Assembly (NCBI RefSeq): GCF_029504655.1
Contig: NZ_JAQFIL010000001.1
Span: 1,555,001 to 1,619,000, forward strand
DNA: 64,000 nucleotides
Reading direction: 5' to 3'
Origin: Catalinimonas alkaloidigena
Lineage (GTDB): Bacteria; Bacteroidota; Bacteroidia; Cytophagales; Cyclobacteriaceae
Part shown: positions 17,606 to 26,086 of the stretch, piece by piece
How positions within the stretch are numbered: the stretch's first letter is position 1
How the letters are laid out: every line of letters starts with the position of its first letter
Made by a program: the position numbers and the translations under genes
The notes under the pieces: model-generated
What the model was told of the DNA's origin: nothing
The model's database searches: none
Seen by the model: the letters and a program-made list of their open reading frames with translations, nothing else

Positions 17606-18451
17606 ATGCTCATGTTGCTAAAAGCCCAAAGTAAGAGCGTACAAGTGTTTACAAGCTGCGTCATCTTAAGTTGCCTCACTATATTCATATCACTTCCCAC
17701 CCAAGCTCAGGACTGGAGCTTTGCAGTAGGTCCCGGTATCAGTAGTTATATAGGTGATGTAAGCGACCAAAAATTAACGAAGCCCGGTTTTGCGCTCAAT
17801 GCGGAGGCCTGGTATTACCTCAACGATAATTTCCAACTCAAATCGGGACTTAGCTTTTACAATATAAGTGCCGATGATGTGGATTCTACCCGTATGCGCA
17901 GTTTCCGCGCCAGTAATTTTGAGGTATATACTTCAGCGATGTATTATTTCAAACGTGGTTTTATTACGCCCTTTGCCTATGTTGGGATAGGCTTCACCAC
18001 GAATAATCCTATGGGGCAAAGTACCATTGGAGAATGGGATTTGAGAGATGTTGAACCGGAAGCTGAAAAGGTACCTGGATTGGTGGGTATTGTACCTTTC
18101 GGTATGGGACTGGAATACGAAATTACCCCCGTATTATCAGTAGTAGCTGACCTGTCTTTACGTTATGCACTCAGTGATCAGCTGGATGCCGTAAGCAAAG
18201 AAATTATTCAGGTGGATGCGCTGGGCGCAGATGCGCTGGAATATCATTCATCGCTGTCTGAATACGTAGAACGTCAGGTGAATGAAGAGCCTGCCCTGAG
18301 AGGGGGCAGTTCTTCTGAAGGTGATATGTACGGCATGTTTAGCCTGAAAATCAAGTTCATCCCCACAGCCTCTATATTCGGCTGCATAGACCCTTATAAA
18401 TACTCACGTCCCGACCGAAGACGAAAGCAAAGAAATTACGATCCACTTTAG
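17606..18451 (+). CDS. Outer membrane beta-barrel protein
   Basis: 281 residues, start at 17606; a signal peptide ends near PTQAQD (about residue 35). The mature part shows the alternating strands of a small porin-like barrel: WSFAVGPGISSYIGDV, FALNAEAWYYLNDNFQLKSG, EVYTSAMYYFKRGFITPFAY, FGMGLEYEITPVLSVVADLS and GMFSLKIKFIP. It resembles the DUF6089/OmpA-barrel-like type common in Bacteroidota, without the OmpA peptidoglycan-binding domain. The C-terminal tail (DPYKYSRPDRRRKQRNYD) is basic and resembles the ends of gliding or T9SS-associated barrels, which is an inference. Confidence 0.78.
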   Translation: MLMLLKAQSKSVQVFTSCVILSCLTIFISLPTQAQDWSFAVGPGISSYIGDVSDQKLTKPGFALNAEAWYYLNDNFQLKSGLSFYNISADDVDSTRMRSFRASNFEVYTSAMYYFKRGFITPFAYVGIGFTTNNPMGQSTIGEWDLRDVEPEAEKVPGLVGIVPFGMGLEYEITPVLSVVADLSLRYALSDQLDAVSKEIIQVDALGADALEYHSSLSEYVERQVNEEPALRGGSSSEGDMYGMFSLKIKFIPTASIFGCIDPYKYSRPDRRRKQRNYDPL

Positions 18452-19194
18452 AAAAATAACAGAAGTGAGGAAATCGCGGTTGTGAGGATGATGAAGATAC
18501 GAAAGGCACGCTCAGGAAACTTCTTGACCAATACAATGCCTAACATAATGCCTCCCGCGATCACAGGGCTCATTGCCAGATTTACCACCAGGCTTTTTAA
18601 GGTGATCGTGTGCCAGATGAACATCTGCAAAGGTAGCTTGAGTACATTGATGATCAGAAAGAACCATGCTGCCGTACCGATGTAATGATTTTTAGGCAGG
18701 CGCATAGATAAAAGATACACTGCCATGATTGGGCCTGCGGCATTGCCAATCATGGTTGCGAACCCACCTCCCAATCCCACAATCGCGGAAAATATCCAAC
18801 TGTTAGGCACGCTGAGCTTGCGCTTTCTGCTATCCTGCCAGACCATCAGCGCCAGGCAGATGAAAATGATGATCGCGATCATCTCTTTGAATACCTGATC
18901 GGATACGATGTCGCCTATCCAAACGCCTATGCCAATGCCGGCAAGTGTCCAGGGTAAGAGGCGGAAAAGGTAAGACCATTGCGCATGCCGATGATAATAG
19001 CGTACCGCAAATACATCAGCAATCACCAGCATGGGTAGCAGAAAACCGGTAGATTGCTGTCCACCGAAGATCTGTGCCAGTATGGGTATGACTACAATAC
19101 CTGCTCCTGATATACCTGCTTTGGAAGTACCCACCATCAAGGCACAAAAAATGACTAGTCCCCATTCGGCGGGAGGAAGATCTATCCAGCTCAT
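18448..19194 (-). CDS. TauE/SafE family sulfite exporter-like permease
   Basis: 248 residues, about eight membrane spans. Family features: WGLVIFCALMVGTSKAGISG near the start, GGQQSTGFLLPMLVIADVFA, and the second-half repeat PNSWIFSAIVGLGGGFATMI GNAAGP. The family exports sulfite, sulfoacetate or similar organosulfur anions; no sulfur gene adjoins it, so the substrate is open. Its stop codon overlaps that of the convergent barrel gene by 4 bp. Confidence 0.9.
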   Translation of the reverse strand: MSWIDLPPAEWGLVIFCALMVGTSKAGISGAGIVVIPILAQIFGGQQSTGFLLPMLVIADVFAVRYYHRHAQWSYLFRLLPWTLAGIGIGVWIGDIVSDQVFKEMIAIIIFICLALMVWQDSRKRKLSVPNSWIFSAIVGLGGGFATMIGNAAGPIMAVYLLSMRLPKNHYIGTAAWFFLIINVLKLPLQMFIWHTITLKSLVVNLAMSPVIAGGIMLGIVLVKKFPERAFRIFIILTTAISSLLLFF

Positions 19195-19349
19195 GTTTTT
19201 ACTTTGGTCTAAACAGGCAAGTTAAGCAGCAGTGCCATATTTCACCAGGCCCTGATAGAAAGAATCCTTATCTAACTTGTATAAAGCTTCTTTGACTTTG
19301 TCTGCCAGGGTAGCTTAAAACTGTTATGCACCCATAAAGACATATATAA

Positions 19350-19396
19350 AGCCTGACAAGATTCTCCGCCTGCGGCTACAGAATGACAGGCTGGTT
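19350..19396. repeat. Solo REP-like element
   Basis: The core gacaagattctccgcctgcg, continued by gctacagaatgacagg, matches the long arm of the REP-like repeats at 28-29 kb (aagattcc...gcctgtggctac...gaatgac). The outer arms agcctg/caggct pair, and tttttt follows on the + strand, so it could also terminate a + transcript, though no + gene ends here. It lies between the TauE/SafE gene and the YdeI-like operon end. Confidence 0.6.
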
Positions 19397-19434
19397 TTTT
19401 CCGGAACTGATGCCTGGTCTATCGCTTCCTTTTA

Positions 19435-20055
19435 TTATCTGTCATTCAAGCCTTTTCCATTGAGGATATTAGGTATACATTTTTCAATTCTGCTAAACCT
19501 TGTCTCAGTTTTTTTAGGCTGAGAAAAGTGTATAATGTATCCTCTTTGACGTCCTGGTGTCAAAGCGTAAAAGGCTTTTTTTAATGCAGGGTTTTCATCA
19601 AACTTTTGAAATAGTTCCTCAGGAGTGGGTTCAGGATTTTTCTTGAACTCAACTTTTACCCCTGATTTTTCAATTTCAATGGCTTCTAAAATATAGGTTT
19701 TCAGAACCTCCTGCTGTTGAATGATCTGCTCGGGATTTGTAAACTTTATCAATCGGGCAGATTGTGAACTTTTACCTTGTTGTTGAAGAATTTTTTTTGG
19801 GTCTTTTAACAATACACCTTTAAAAAAACTGAGCGAGGAGTAGTCTTTAAAGGCACTAACTAAAGCGATGTTTTTATTGCCTGAAGTATAGCAAGGAACT
19901 CCCCATTTCAAGTCTTCGGTTAAGCCACATGCTAACATAATATGTCTTAACAGTACCAATTCTTCTTTCCAATTATTGACTTTACATTGAGGTGTTCCTC
20001 CATATTTGCAGCGCATACAACCATCAATAAGGTATTGATCTATTTTTGGATTCAT
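19435..20055 (-). CDS. YdeI/OmdA-like protein with DUF1801 domain
   Basis: 206 residues. The N-terminal part is a DUF1801-type domain (LRHIMLACGLTEDLKWGVPCYTSGN-like), with SFFKGVLLKDPKKILQQQG and SARLIKFTNPEQI. The C-terminal part is the OmdA helical domain (FQKFDENPALKKAFYALTPG, RQRGYIIHFSQPKKTETRFS). Three cysteines near the start (CMRCKYGGTPQC) could form a metal site. Bacillus YdeI is linked to antimicrobial peptide resistance. Last gene of the ArsR-led operon, 9 bp after DoxX. Confidence 0.85.
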   Translation of the reverse strand: MNPKIDQYLIDGCMRCKYGGTPQCKVNNWKEELVLLRHIMLACGLTEDLKWGVPCYTSGNKNIALVSAFKDYSSLSFFKGVLLKDPKKILQQQGKSSQSARLIKFTNPEQIIQQQEVLKTYILEAIEIEKSGVKVEFKKNPEPTPEELFQKFDENPALKKAFYALTPGRQRGYIIHFSQPKKTETRFSRIEKCIPNILNGKGLNDR

Positions 20056-20064
20056 AATTTTCTC

Positions 20065-20451
20065 TTAATTCTGCGTGCTTGTGATTAGTTTTCTATCTGC
20101 TGGCCTGAAATACCATGATAAGCAAGTGAGGATTAATAGCAATGTCGGACCAAAGAGCGTAGCGGGGGCATCTCCGTTGGCTAAGTGCGAAATAATAGCC
20201 CCTGACATGGTAAAGAAAAAGCCAGCATAGGCCCATTCCTTAAGCAGTGGATATTTAGGTATGAGCGTGGCGATAACGCCCAGTATCTTCCAGATACCCA
20301 ATAGGGTCAGCAGATAAAGGGGATAGCCTAATTGGGTAAAGTTAGCTACTTCCCCTTCCATTTTGATGAGCTGCACTATTCCGGTGGATAGCATTCCTAA
20401 TGCCAGCCAGAGCGTAGCAACCCAGTAGATGATGTTGTTTCGCTTGCTCAT
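20065..20451 (-). CDS. DoxX family membrane protein
   Basis: 128 residues with four spans: IIYWVATLWLALGMLSTGIV, YPLYLLTLLGIWKILGVIAT, EWAYAGFFFTMSGAIISHLA and TLFGPTLLLILTCLSWYF. DoxX-like proteins are membrane subunits or redox-linked proteins of unclear role. Its start codon overlaps the upstream stop (ATGA at 20448-20451), so translation is likely coupled to the SRPBCC gene. Confidence 0.88.
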   Translation of the reverse strand: MSKRNNIIYWVATLWLALGMLSTGIVQLIKMEGEVANFTQLGYPLYLLTLLGIWKILGVIATLIPKYPLLKEWAYAGFFFTMSGAIISHLANGDAPATLFGPTLLLILTCLSWYFRPADRKLITSTQN

Positions 20452-20921
20452 GTTGCACTATTTTTTTTACTCATTATTTCTTCCAATCGTATGTGTGCCA
20501 TATTGATGCCTTGTGCAAAAGGTAACTTTAGCATCTTGTCTCTGTCGGCAACTGATTTATAGATGATATGCATATTGAGTTTGCTACGCTTGTCACTCAG
20601 TGGTTCAAATTCCAAAAACTCTAATTGAACAGGAAAGGAGGTGTTGTCCATTTCAAATGTACGAATGATTCTTTGGTTTGTGCTGAACTCATGGATCACA
20701 CCATTGAAGCCATGCTTGTTCCCCTGAGGATCGGTGGTTTCAAACTGCCAGCTACCATGTTTTTTACACTCAAGTTTCAGCACTTTAGTGCCCATCCATT
20801 GCTCCACAATTTCAGGCTCTATGTAGGCTTTGAAGAGTAATTCCAATGGTAAGTCAAACTCTCGGCTGATGCTTAACTCCTGCTTTCCATCTTCGGCATG
20901 TACTTTTGTTTTGAGCTCCAT
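20448..20921 (-). CDS. SRPBCC (AHSA1-like) domain protein
   Basis: 157 residues of the START/Bet v1-like fold: LSISREFDLPLELLFKAYIEPEIVEQW-type N-terminus, MGTKVLKLECKKHGSWQFET, HGFNGVIHEFSTNQRIIRTF and KSVADRDKMLKLPFAQGIN. AHSA1-like SRPBCC proteins next to an ArsR regulator are a common pair in bacteria and probably bind a hydrophobic ligand. It lies 6 bp behind the regulator and is coupled to DoxX downstream. Confidence 0.9.
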   Translation of the reverse strand: MELKTKVHAEDGKQELSISREFDLPLELLFKAYIEPEIVEQWMGTKVLKLECKKHGSWQFETTDPQGNKHGFNGVIHEFSTNQRIIRTFEMDNTSFPVQLEFLEFEPLSDKRSKLNMHIIYKSVADRDKMLKLPFAQGINMAHIRLEEIMSKKNSAT

Positions 20922-20927
20922 AGACTT

Positions 20928-21251
20928 TTATTTATCAGTTTGATGTTTCTTCATGATGGTCTCCAGCTTATTGAATCTGTCATCCCACATTTTGCGGAAG
21001 GGTTCTATAAAGTCAGCTATTTCCTTGAGCTTAAAGGGGTTTAGATGATAGTAGACCTCCCTGCCTTTTTGCTCCTGGGCAAGCAGTTCGCACTCAGTGA
21101 GAATTTGCAGATGCTTTGAAACCGTGGGCCTTGCTGTATCAAAATTTGAAGCGATAGCGCCGGCTGTCATAGATTGTGAGGTCACCAATACCAGTATGGC
21201 CCTCCTGGTCGGATCAGCGATGGCCTGAAATACGTCACGTCTTAAATTCAT
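20928..21251 (-). CDS. ArsR-family transcriptional regulator
   Basis: 107 residues. Winged helix: [40 protein letters not shown] (recognition helix), [23 protein letters not shown]. The C-terminus is the extra helix of the SdpR/AHSA1-linked type ([20 protein letters not shown]) and has no metal-binding Cys pair. It is the first gene of the operon with SRPBCC, DoxX and YdeI-like genes, and probably represses itself through the two operators directly upstream of its start. Confidence 0.92.
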   Translation of the reverse strand: MNLRRDVFQAIADPTRRAILVLVTSQSMTAGAIASNFDTARPTVSKHLQILTECELLAQEQKGREVYYHLNPFKLKEIADFIEPFRKMWDDRFNKLETIMKKHQTDK

Positions 21252-21300
21252 TATGTAGCTATTTGACTACAAATATATATGTAGCTATTTAACTACGCAA
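21252..21300 (-). promoter_or_regulatory. Promoter with two ArsR operators
   Basis: Read on the minus strand: TTG at 21300-21298, 20 bp, then TATATTTG at 21277-21270, an exact match to the Bacteroidota TAnnTTTG -7 box. Two copies of one near-palindrome (GTAGTTAAATAGCTAC and GTAGTCAAATAGCTAC, general form GTAGnTAwwTAnCTAC) lie at 21281-21296, between the boxes, and at 21255-21270, downstream of the -7 box and 3 bp before the ATG. They are 26 bp apart. A dimer bound at either site would block RNA polymerase. Confidence 0.75.
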
Positions 21301-21479
21301 GTCTTTGTGGTGATTTCGTAGAAAATTAGCGGAAACAGATATGTCTGACGAAAGAAGGGGTGAGGGAGAGTGAGTTGCTTAAGGTACGTTTGCCATTTTT
21401 CTGCTACATTTTGTAGGTGACCGTAGTGCCCTCCCCCTCTTGAAGCGCTGCACTAAGGGCAAAAGCTGACGCACTCCTC

Positions 21480-23132
21480 TTATTCAGTGACTACTTCTAC
21501 ATCTTCAAACATGTACGGATTGTCACTGATCTTCAGGTCTTTACCGCTCTCAGTGGTCACATTCCTGAGAATGACTTTCTCGCTTCTGACATAGGGGTAC
21601 TTCTCCTCATAAGATTCGTCTGTCATTTGTGAATTGAAATCAGTGAAAATAGCAGGTCCCTGATAATCCTCCGGATGATTGGAGTCGTCAATATGAAGAT
21701 CTTCTACGATAATCTGTTCCGGCATGTAACAGGTGTAGCCGAAATCATGCTGACCGGAATACGATCCGCTGATCAGAGCAGCGCTGGCAGTTCTACCGTC
21801 TTCAGGCACAAATACGCAGTCACGGATGATAAATTCTCCCTGCCAGGTGCTGCCGTAGTCGGAGCGCAGGTTGATGAAGCTCCTTCCCCTTACTGTGGTG
21901 TTCTCCACCGTCAAGGTACCGCTACCAATGGCATTGATGCCCATATGACCCAGGGTAGAGTTGCGGATGGTGGCATTGGCTACTCCCTTATGGGCATCAA
22001 AGCGGGAAAAGCTGCAATTATCATAAAGAAGATTCTTACAGTAGTTAGAGCCCAGGATTCCCCAATAGGTACGGTCGTTGATATCATTAGTTTGACTACA
22101 ATTGATGAATGATACATTAAGAGCACGTCCGACTGAAAGATCATATGAGCCCATAGAGACAGGCTTGCCTGCTGAGCCAATGGTACGGTATGTCTTGTGG
22201 CCGGTCAGGATCGTGTTTTTTACTGTCACATAAGCACAATCACTAATACTGATGAAGCCTCTGTAAGGCGCACCATGCTCTCCTTCGCCCATGATGCGAT
22301 GTTCCAGTCCATCAACCACCACATGGGAGCGACTGATCGCGAGGTTTCGGCTGTGGTAATTGTACTTGGATTCGGCCTGGTTGGCAATGGTGGTAAAGCG
22401 CCCTCCGCGGATGGTCAGTGTATCTTCATCTATAGGAAGTGCTGTAATCTCTGTGATCTCCTCAAAGTCCCAGATGATGGGAGCGTCCATGTCCACATTG
22501 CCGTTTTTATCTACCACAAAAATATCGGTCTGCGGAGATCCATTGTCCTGGTTCAGCCCATAGCGGATGTAATGATTCACATTGGAGTTGTTGACTGTGA
22601 CAAGACAGGGGCCGGGCAGGGAGGTATCAATTTTTTCCTGATTTCTTTTAAGCTTACTAATACCATCCAGTTCAAACGCCTCCTGGCTGGAACTGACCAT
22701 GAAAACTGACGCATTACGATTTTCCACCTTGGTATCGTCAATGAAGAAGACCGCAGTTCCAAAATCAGTGTCAGTGCGGATCACTGCGGTACGCTCCTTT
22801 CCTCCTATATAGTAGATGGCACCTTCGTCAGCTTTTACCGGAAGGTCATGTTGGTTGGCGAAGGCATGAGCGGCAGCGATAGCATCTATGTCATCGGTTA
22901 TGCCGTCGCCTTTGGCGCCAAAATCACTGTAGCGAACTGCAGCATGGGCCTTGAATTTACGGACATCTTCTGGGGATACATTCACAAGTAATTCTCCTTG
23001 TTCATTGGTGCGTACTTCAGTTTTACCTTCCTGGCTGGTGATCATTACTTTTTCCAGTGGGTCTTCGTTTTGCCCATTTGCCAGTATGACGCTGCATAAA
23101 AAGAAGAATAGTAGAAGCTTGAATTTCATCAT
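21480..23132 (-). CDS. Secreted right-handed beta-helix (pectate lyase-like) protein
   Basis: 550 residues from the ATG at 23132, chosen because a signal peptide follows at once (MMKFKLLLFFFLCSVILANG); the frame is open for 27 more codons upstream. After a linker comes VRYSDFGAKGDGITDDIDAI, the usual start of pectate lyase superfamily 3 beta-helices, then many short rungs: VRGRSFINLRSDYGSTW, LLYDNCSFSRFDAHKG, TIRNSTLGHMGINAIGSG. It probably binds or cleaves a polysaccharide, but no catalytic set can be assigned. Exported to periplasm or surface. Confidence 0.85.
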   Translation of the reverse strand: MMKFKLLLFFFLCSVILANGQNEDPLEKVMITSQEGKTEVRTNEQGELLVNVSPEDVRKFKAHAAVRYSDFGAKGDGITDDIDAIAAAHAFANQHDLPVKADEGAIYYIGGKERTAVIRTDTDFGTAVFFIDDTKVENRNASVFMVSSSQEAFELDGISKLKRNQEKIDTSLPGPCLVTVNNSNVNHYIRYGLNQDNGSPQTDIFVVDKNGNVDMDAPIIWDFEEITEITALPIDEDTLTIRGGRFTTIANQAESKYNYHSRNLAISRSHVVVDGLEHRIMGEGEHGAPYRGFISISDCAYVTVKNTILTGHKTYRTIGSAGKPVSMGSYDLSVGRALNVSFINCSQTNDINDRTYWGILGSNYCKNLLYDNCSFSRFDAHKGVANATIRNSTLGHMGINAIGSGTLTVENTTVRGRSFINLRSDYGSTWQGEFIIRDCVFVPEDGRTASAALISGSYSGQHDFGYTCYMPEQIIVEDLHIDDSNHPEDYQGPAIFTDFNSQMTDESYEEKYPYVRSEKVILRNVTTESGKDLKISDNPYMFEDVEVVTE

Positions 23133-23346
23133 GAGTAGATTGTATAGGTTATTAAGTATCAGATTGAAGCATCTTGTGCGGTACAAACTGGCAATATTCA
23201 TGCATAAACGCAAAAAAATATGCGATGGGATGTCGAGCTTACCTAATTTTTCAGGAGAGGAAAAATTGGGGGTAACTGATGTGTGTGTATTACACTTTTG
23301 ATGGTATGAAAAAAATTATAAGCTTAGAATTGATAATGACATAAGC

Positions 23347-23474
23347 GAGGTGCTTTCGCCATTTCTGACTTAAGTTTATTTTAACGGCCACAATGGAATT
23401 GAAGCCTACTGATACTGTCAAGTTAAAACTTGACATGATCCATAAGCTTCAGTAGCATACTGAAGCAAGAGAGG
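23347..23474. repeat. 128-bp direct repeat, copy 1
   Basis: Nearly identical to 23544-23671, offset 197 bp. It contains two hairpins: an 8-bp perfect stem (gtcaagtt/aacttgac) and a 9-bp perfect stem (gcttcagta/tactgaagc). A short frame, MELKPTDTVKLKLDMIHKLQ then stop, runs inside it. Confidence 0.85.
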
Positions 23475-23633
23475 AGCATTAAAACCTTCAGACATTTGAA
23501 TTTTACCTTTATACTTTCCGACTTCCCTCTCTCCTTTGACCGGGAGGTGCTTTCGCCATTTCTGACTTAAGTTTATTTTAACGGCCGCAATGGAATTGAA
23601 GCCTACTGATACTGTCAAGTTAAAACTTGACAT
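23418..23633 (-). pseudogene. Antitoxin-like (DUF2281) fragment between the direct repeats
   Basis: A minus-strand frame of 71 codons passes from copy 2 of the repeat through the spacer into copy 1. The central part, KGEREVGKYKGKIQMSEGFN and APL, resembles the conserved C-terminal end of DUF2281 antitoxins (GxxKGKIxMSxDFDxPLxDF). The ends of the frame come from repeat sequence and do not look family-like. Probably a remnant of an antitoxin gene rather than a working one; no toxin gene is next to it. Confidence 0.4.
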
Positions 23634-23671
23634 GATCTATAAGCTTAAGTAGCATACTGAAGCAAGTGAGG
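23544..23671. repeat. 128-bp direct repeat, copy 2
   Basis: Matches 23347-23474 with only a handful of differences. One change (cttaag for cttcag) breaks the second hairpin, so copy 1 looks the better preserved structure. Just downstream the DNA is GC-richer (gctgcgctacgatggctac), unlike its surroundings. Confidence 0.85.
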
Positions 23672-23745
23672 GCTGCGCTACGATGGCTACGCTAAGCGCT
23701 CCCGAAAGAGGGGGACATGGTTGCATTCCATACATAGTAATCATG

Positions 23746-24507
23746 CTAATAGTTAACGGATGCTGAAAACATATTTTCCAAATGCTTTATAGAAGCTTCA
23801 ATGGATTGCATCTCCTGATCAAGCTTCATAAGTTCCCCTTTCTGATTAATCATGATCTTATCCAAAGCTTCAATACGAGATTGCTTAGCAATTTTTTGGT
23901 TGTTGAGTGCATACTTCTTAGGCCCTTCCGACTTGTCTGAAGCTAATTGTTTGTCAATTTTCTTCAGGCTTTTATTTAATTTTCTTTGCTCACGCTTATC
24001 TTTTTTATAATTACGTTCTACGTTTTTTTTCCTGCTTGCCAGTACAGATAATTGTTCCTGATATTGGCCAATTTTGTACTGCTTTACGAATTCCTCAACG
24101 AACTTGCGAAGGTTTGCCATCTCTGTTCTATTATCTGCCGAACTCAATGCAATGTCATAACCCGGCATAAAGGCTAGTGCCAGCATATTTTCCTTGTTTT
24201 CAGTAAAAAATCTGGCTTTCAGGTCGCCCTGAAGTGCTGAGATAGTAGGTATTTTTGCGGCCCTGGCAATGAGCATGTCTCTACCTTCTTTTTTTGCCTT
24301 TACTTTTAACTGCTTTCTAGCATAACGGACAAAATCTTCTTTTAAAACATCTAGAGGCTCATTGCCTACAAGCATGACCCAAGCATTCACGGATTGCTTA
24401 TCCATTTGCACTAATTTTTCTACAGTTCTGTATTGTTGGGTAAAGGCTGTAGTGGATACTAGAAGAGCCAGTATCACCAGTAGTAGTTTAAAGGTTAATC
24501 TTTTCAT
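23746..24507 (-). CDS. Secreted coiled-coil protein of unknown function
   Basis: 253 residues with a signal peptide (MKRLTFKLLLVILALLVSTT-AFTQ). The first half is a globular alpha/beta piece (LVQMDKQSVNAWVMLVGNEP, ENMLALAFMPGYDIALSSAD). The second half, from about residue 140, is a strongly charged coiled coil (NYKKDKREQRKLNKSLKKID, LDKIMINQKGELMKLDQEMQ). Periplasmic. Monocistronic; no family is recognised. Confidence 0.7.
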   Translation of the reverse strand: MKRLTFKLLLVILALLVSTTAFTQQYRTVEKLVQMDKQSVNAWVMLVGNEPLDVLKEDFVRYARKQLKVKAKKEGRDMLIARAAKIPTISALQGDLKARFFTENKENMLALAFMPGYDIALSSADNRTEMANLRKFVEEFVKQYKIGQYQEQLSVLASRKKNVERNYKKDKREQRKLNKSLKKIDKQLASDKSEGPKKYALNNQKIAKQSRIEALDKIMINQKGELMKLDQEMQSIEASIKHLENMFSASVNY

Positions 24508-24981
24508 CGTAAATAAATTTCGGAATTGATTTTCATAATCGTGCGCCAGAGAAACTATGATAGTATTTGCTATCAGTGGCCGGAACCATCCAGGATGAAA
24601 GCGCTGCTTGCTTTCAGCAATTTAATCCTTGCTATTTATGTTAAGGTTCTCCTAAAATGGTCATTGATACTGCTATATTCAATGATGTAAATCATCAGCA
24701 GTAATAATTGATATCATCATCGCCAGTATAGCTGGTCTTCTTAGGGGTTTACTGCTTTATTTTGAATGCGAAGGTAACCTAGACCTGACTTAAAATAGTC
24801 TAGCGCTTACCACATTTAAACTGCATTCAACTTAGGGTAGGGGTAGAACTGGAAGAAGCGAACGTATTGTGCCGGGTCATGATGGCTAAGCTAAACGCGG
24901 AGTGGAAGACCCAAGCGGTATGCTTGAGCTAGTTTGGGGCAATGGATACCTGAATCACCTTACCATATGTGCCGCTTTCTA
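24508..24981. other. Intergenic region, about 470 bp, no gene seen
   Basis: No sustained frame. The part at about 24840-24950 is GC-richer, with short palindromic words (ccgggtcatgatggctaagc), and looks like worn REP-type repeat sequence similar in character to the elements at 28-29 kb. Confidence 0.4.
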
Positions 24982-25548
24982 TCATAGACTGTCTTGTCTA
25001 TTTTCATACAGTTCTATGGCTTTCAGGTAGTTTTTTGCACCCTTCATCGTCAAGTCATGAATGAATCCATCCAGTTCAGGGTGATGCATATTGATCCAGT
25101 TAACCAAGGAATCTCTTTCATTTTGCCAGACATTCCAATCGGCATCTAAGCATTCCAGTGCTTCAAGCCTGCTTATTTTGTCCGACTCAAATGATACCTT
25201 AAATCTACAGGTCAAAGGATCATTTTTCAGAAATGCATAACGTTTGGAACTTGAAGCTACTGTCGCAATGATCTGCTCATTTTGGTCATCTAAGTTGACA
25301 ATTTTATAAGTCGTCTGGAAGACAGAATCCCACTTAAAATTTTCATAAAAACTTTCATGGGAGAAAGGCATAATATAATCTCCTTCCACAATGGTGATGC
25401 TATCCGTAATCAGTGGGACAATTTGAGAAAAGTCAGAAGCATTGAAAGCATCGTAATATTGTGTTACCAGCTCAGTGGGACATAATTTTTTGTTACCACA
25501 TCCCGTCAGGAAGGCTATGAGAGAAAATAGGATAAAGTACTTTTTCAT
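24982..25548 (-). CDS. Lipoprotein of unknown function
   Basis: 188 residues. The lipoprotein signal is MKKYFILFSLIAFLTGCGNK (lipobox LTGC). The mature part starts LVTQYYDAFNASDFSQIVPL, which looks like the first helices of an NTF2-like fold, followed by strands ITIVEGDYIMPF, IIATVASSSKRY and CRFKVSFESDKI. An NTF2-like lipoprotein is the best guess, but not certain. Followed at 118 bp by nothing on the same strand. Confidence 0.7.
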   Translation of the reverse strand: MKKYFILFSLIAFLTGCGNKKLCPTELVTQYYDAFNASDFSQIVPLITDSITIVEGDYIMPFSHESFYENFKWDSVFQTTYKIVNLDDQNEQIIATVASSSKRYAFLKNDPLTCRFKVSFESDKISRLEALECLDADWNVWQNERDSLVNWINMHHPELDGFIHDLTMKGAKNYLKAIELYENRQDSL

Positions 25549-25666
25549 GAATTGCTACTAATGTGTGCTTTGTAACAAACCTACTGGTTCATTTTGATTG
25601 CAATGGAAAATTGGAGCTAGCTTAACTGTATTTACGCTTCGCTAAACTTGCGGTAGTGGATGAAGC

Positions 25667-26086
25667 TCAGTTTTCACTGGATTTAACTTCGTCCAAAGCT
25701 TTTCTTTCTAGCTTTTTAGCTAGCTCCTCGGGAGTATAAATATTAAGAGAAATAAGTATTAAACATAAACCTGTTATTCCCGCAATAGTTGAGATTATCC
25801 AATTCTCATAGTTATGCTGAATGATGAATATAGTCGTTCCCAATAGTAGAAATAGAGCTAGAATTGAAATTTTCGTCAAAACCGGGTTCAGTAATCCAAT
25901 CCAAACAACGCAGCTTAATATGAAGAAGCATGGAATAATGATCGCAAGCCAAGTTTTGGAAATGGTCTTCTTTACCGGTTTTTGATTTAGATATGTTGAT
26001 ATATCAAAACCCAAGTCTTTACACAAATTAGTGATTTGTTTAGCATCACCCTCAATATCCTTTATTTTTATCCTACCCTCATTCAT
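25667..26086 (-). CDS. Three-span membrane protein, coupled to upstream gene
   Basis: 139 residues. A soluble N-terminus (IKIKDIEGDAKQITNLCKDL) is followed by three hydrophobic spans: WLAIIIPCFFILSCVVWIGL, ISILALFLLLGTTIFII and WIISTIAGITGLCLILISLN. It overlaps the preceding gene by ATGA (26083-26086). No family is recognised. Codon use and AT content differ from the neighbours, so this pair may be newly acquired. Confidence 0.6.
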   Translation of the reverse strand: MNEGRIKIKDIEGDAKQITNLCKDLGFDISTYLNQKPVKKTISKTWLAIIIPCFFILSCVVWIGLLNPVLTKISILALFLLLGTTIFIIQHNYENWIISTIAGITGLCLILISLNIYTPEELAKKLERKALDEVKSSEN

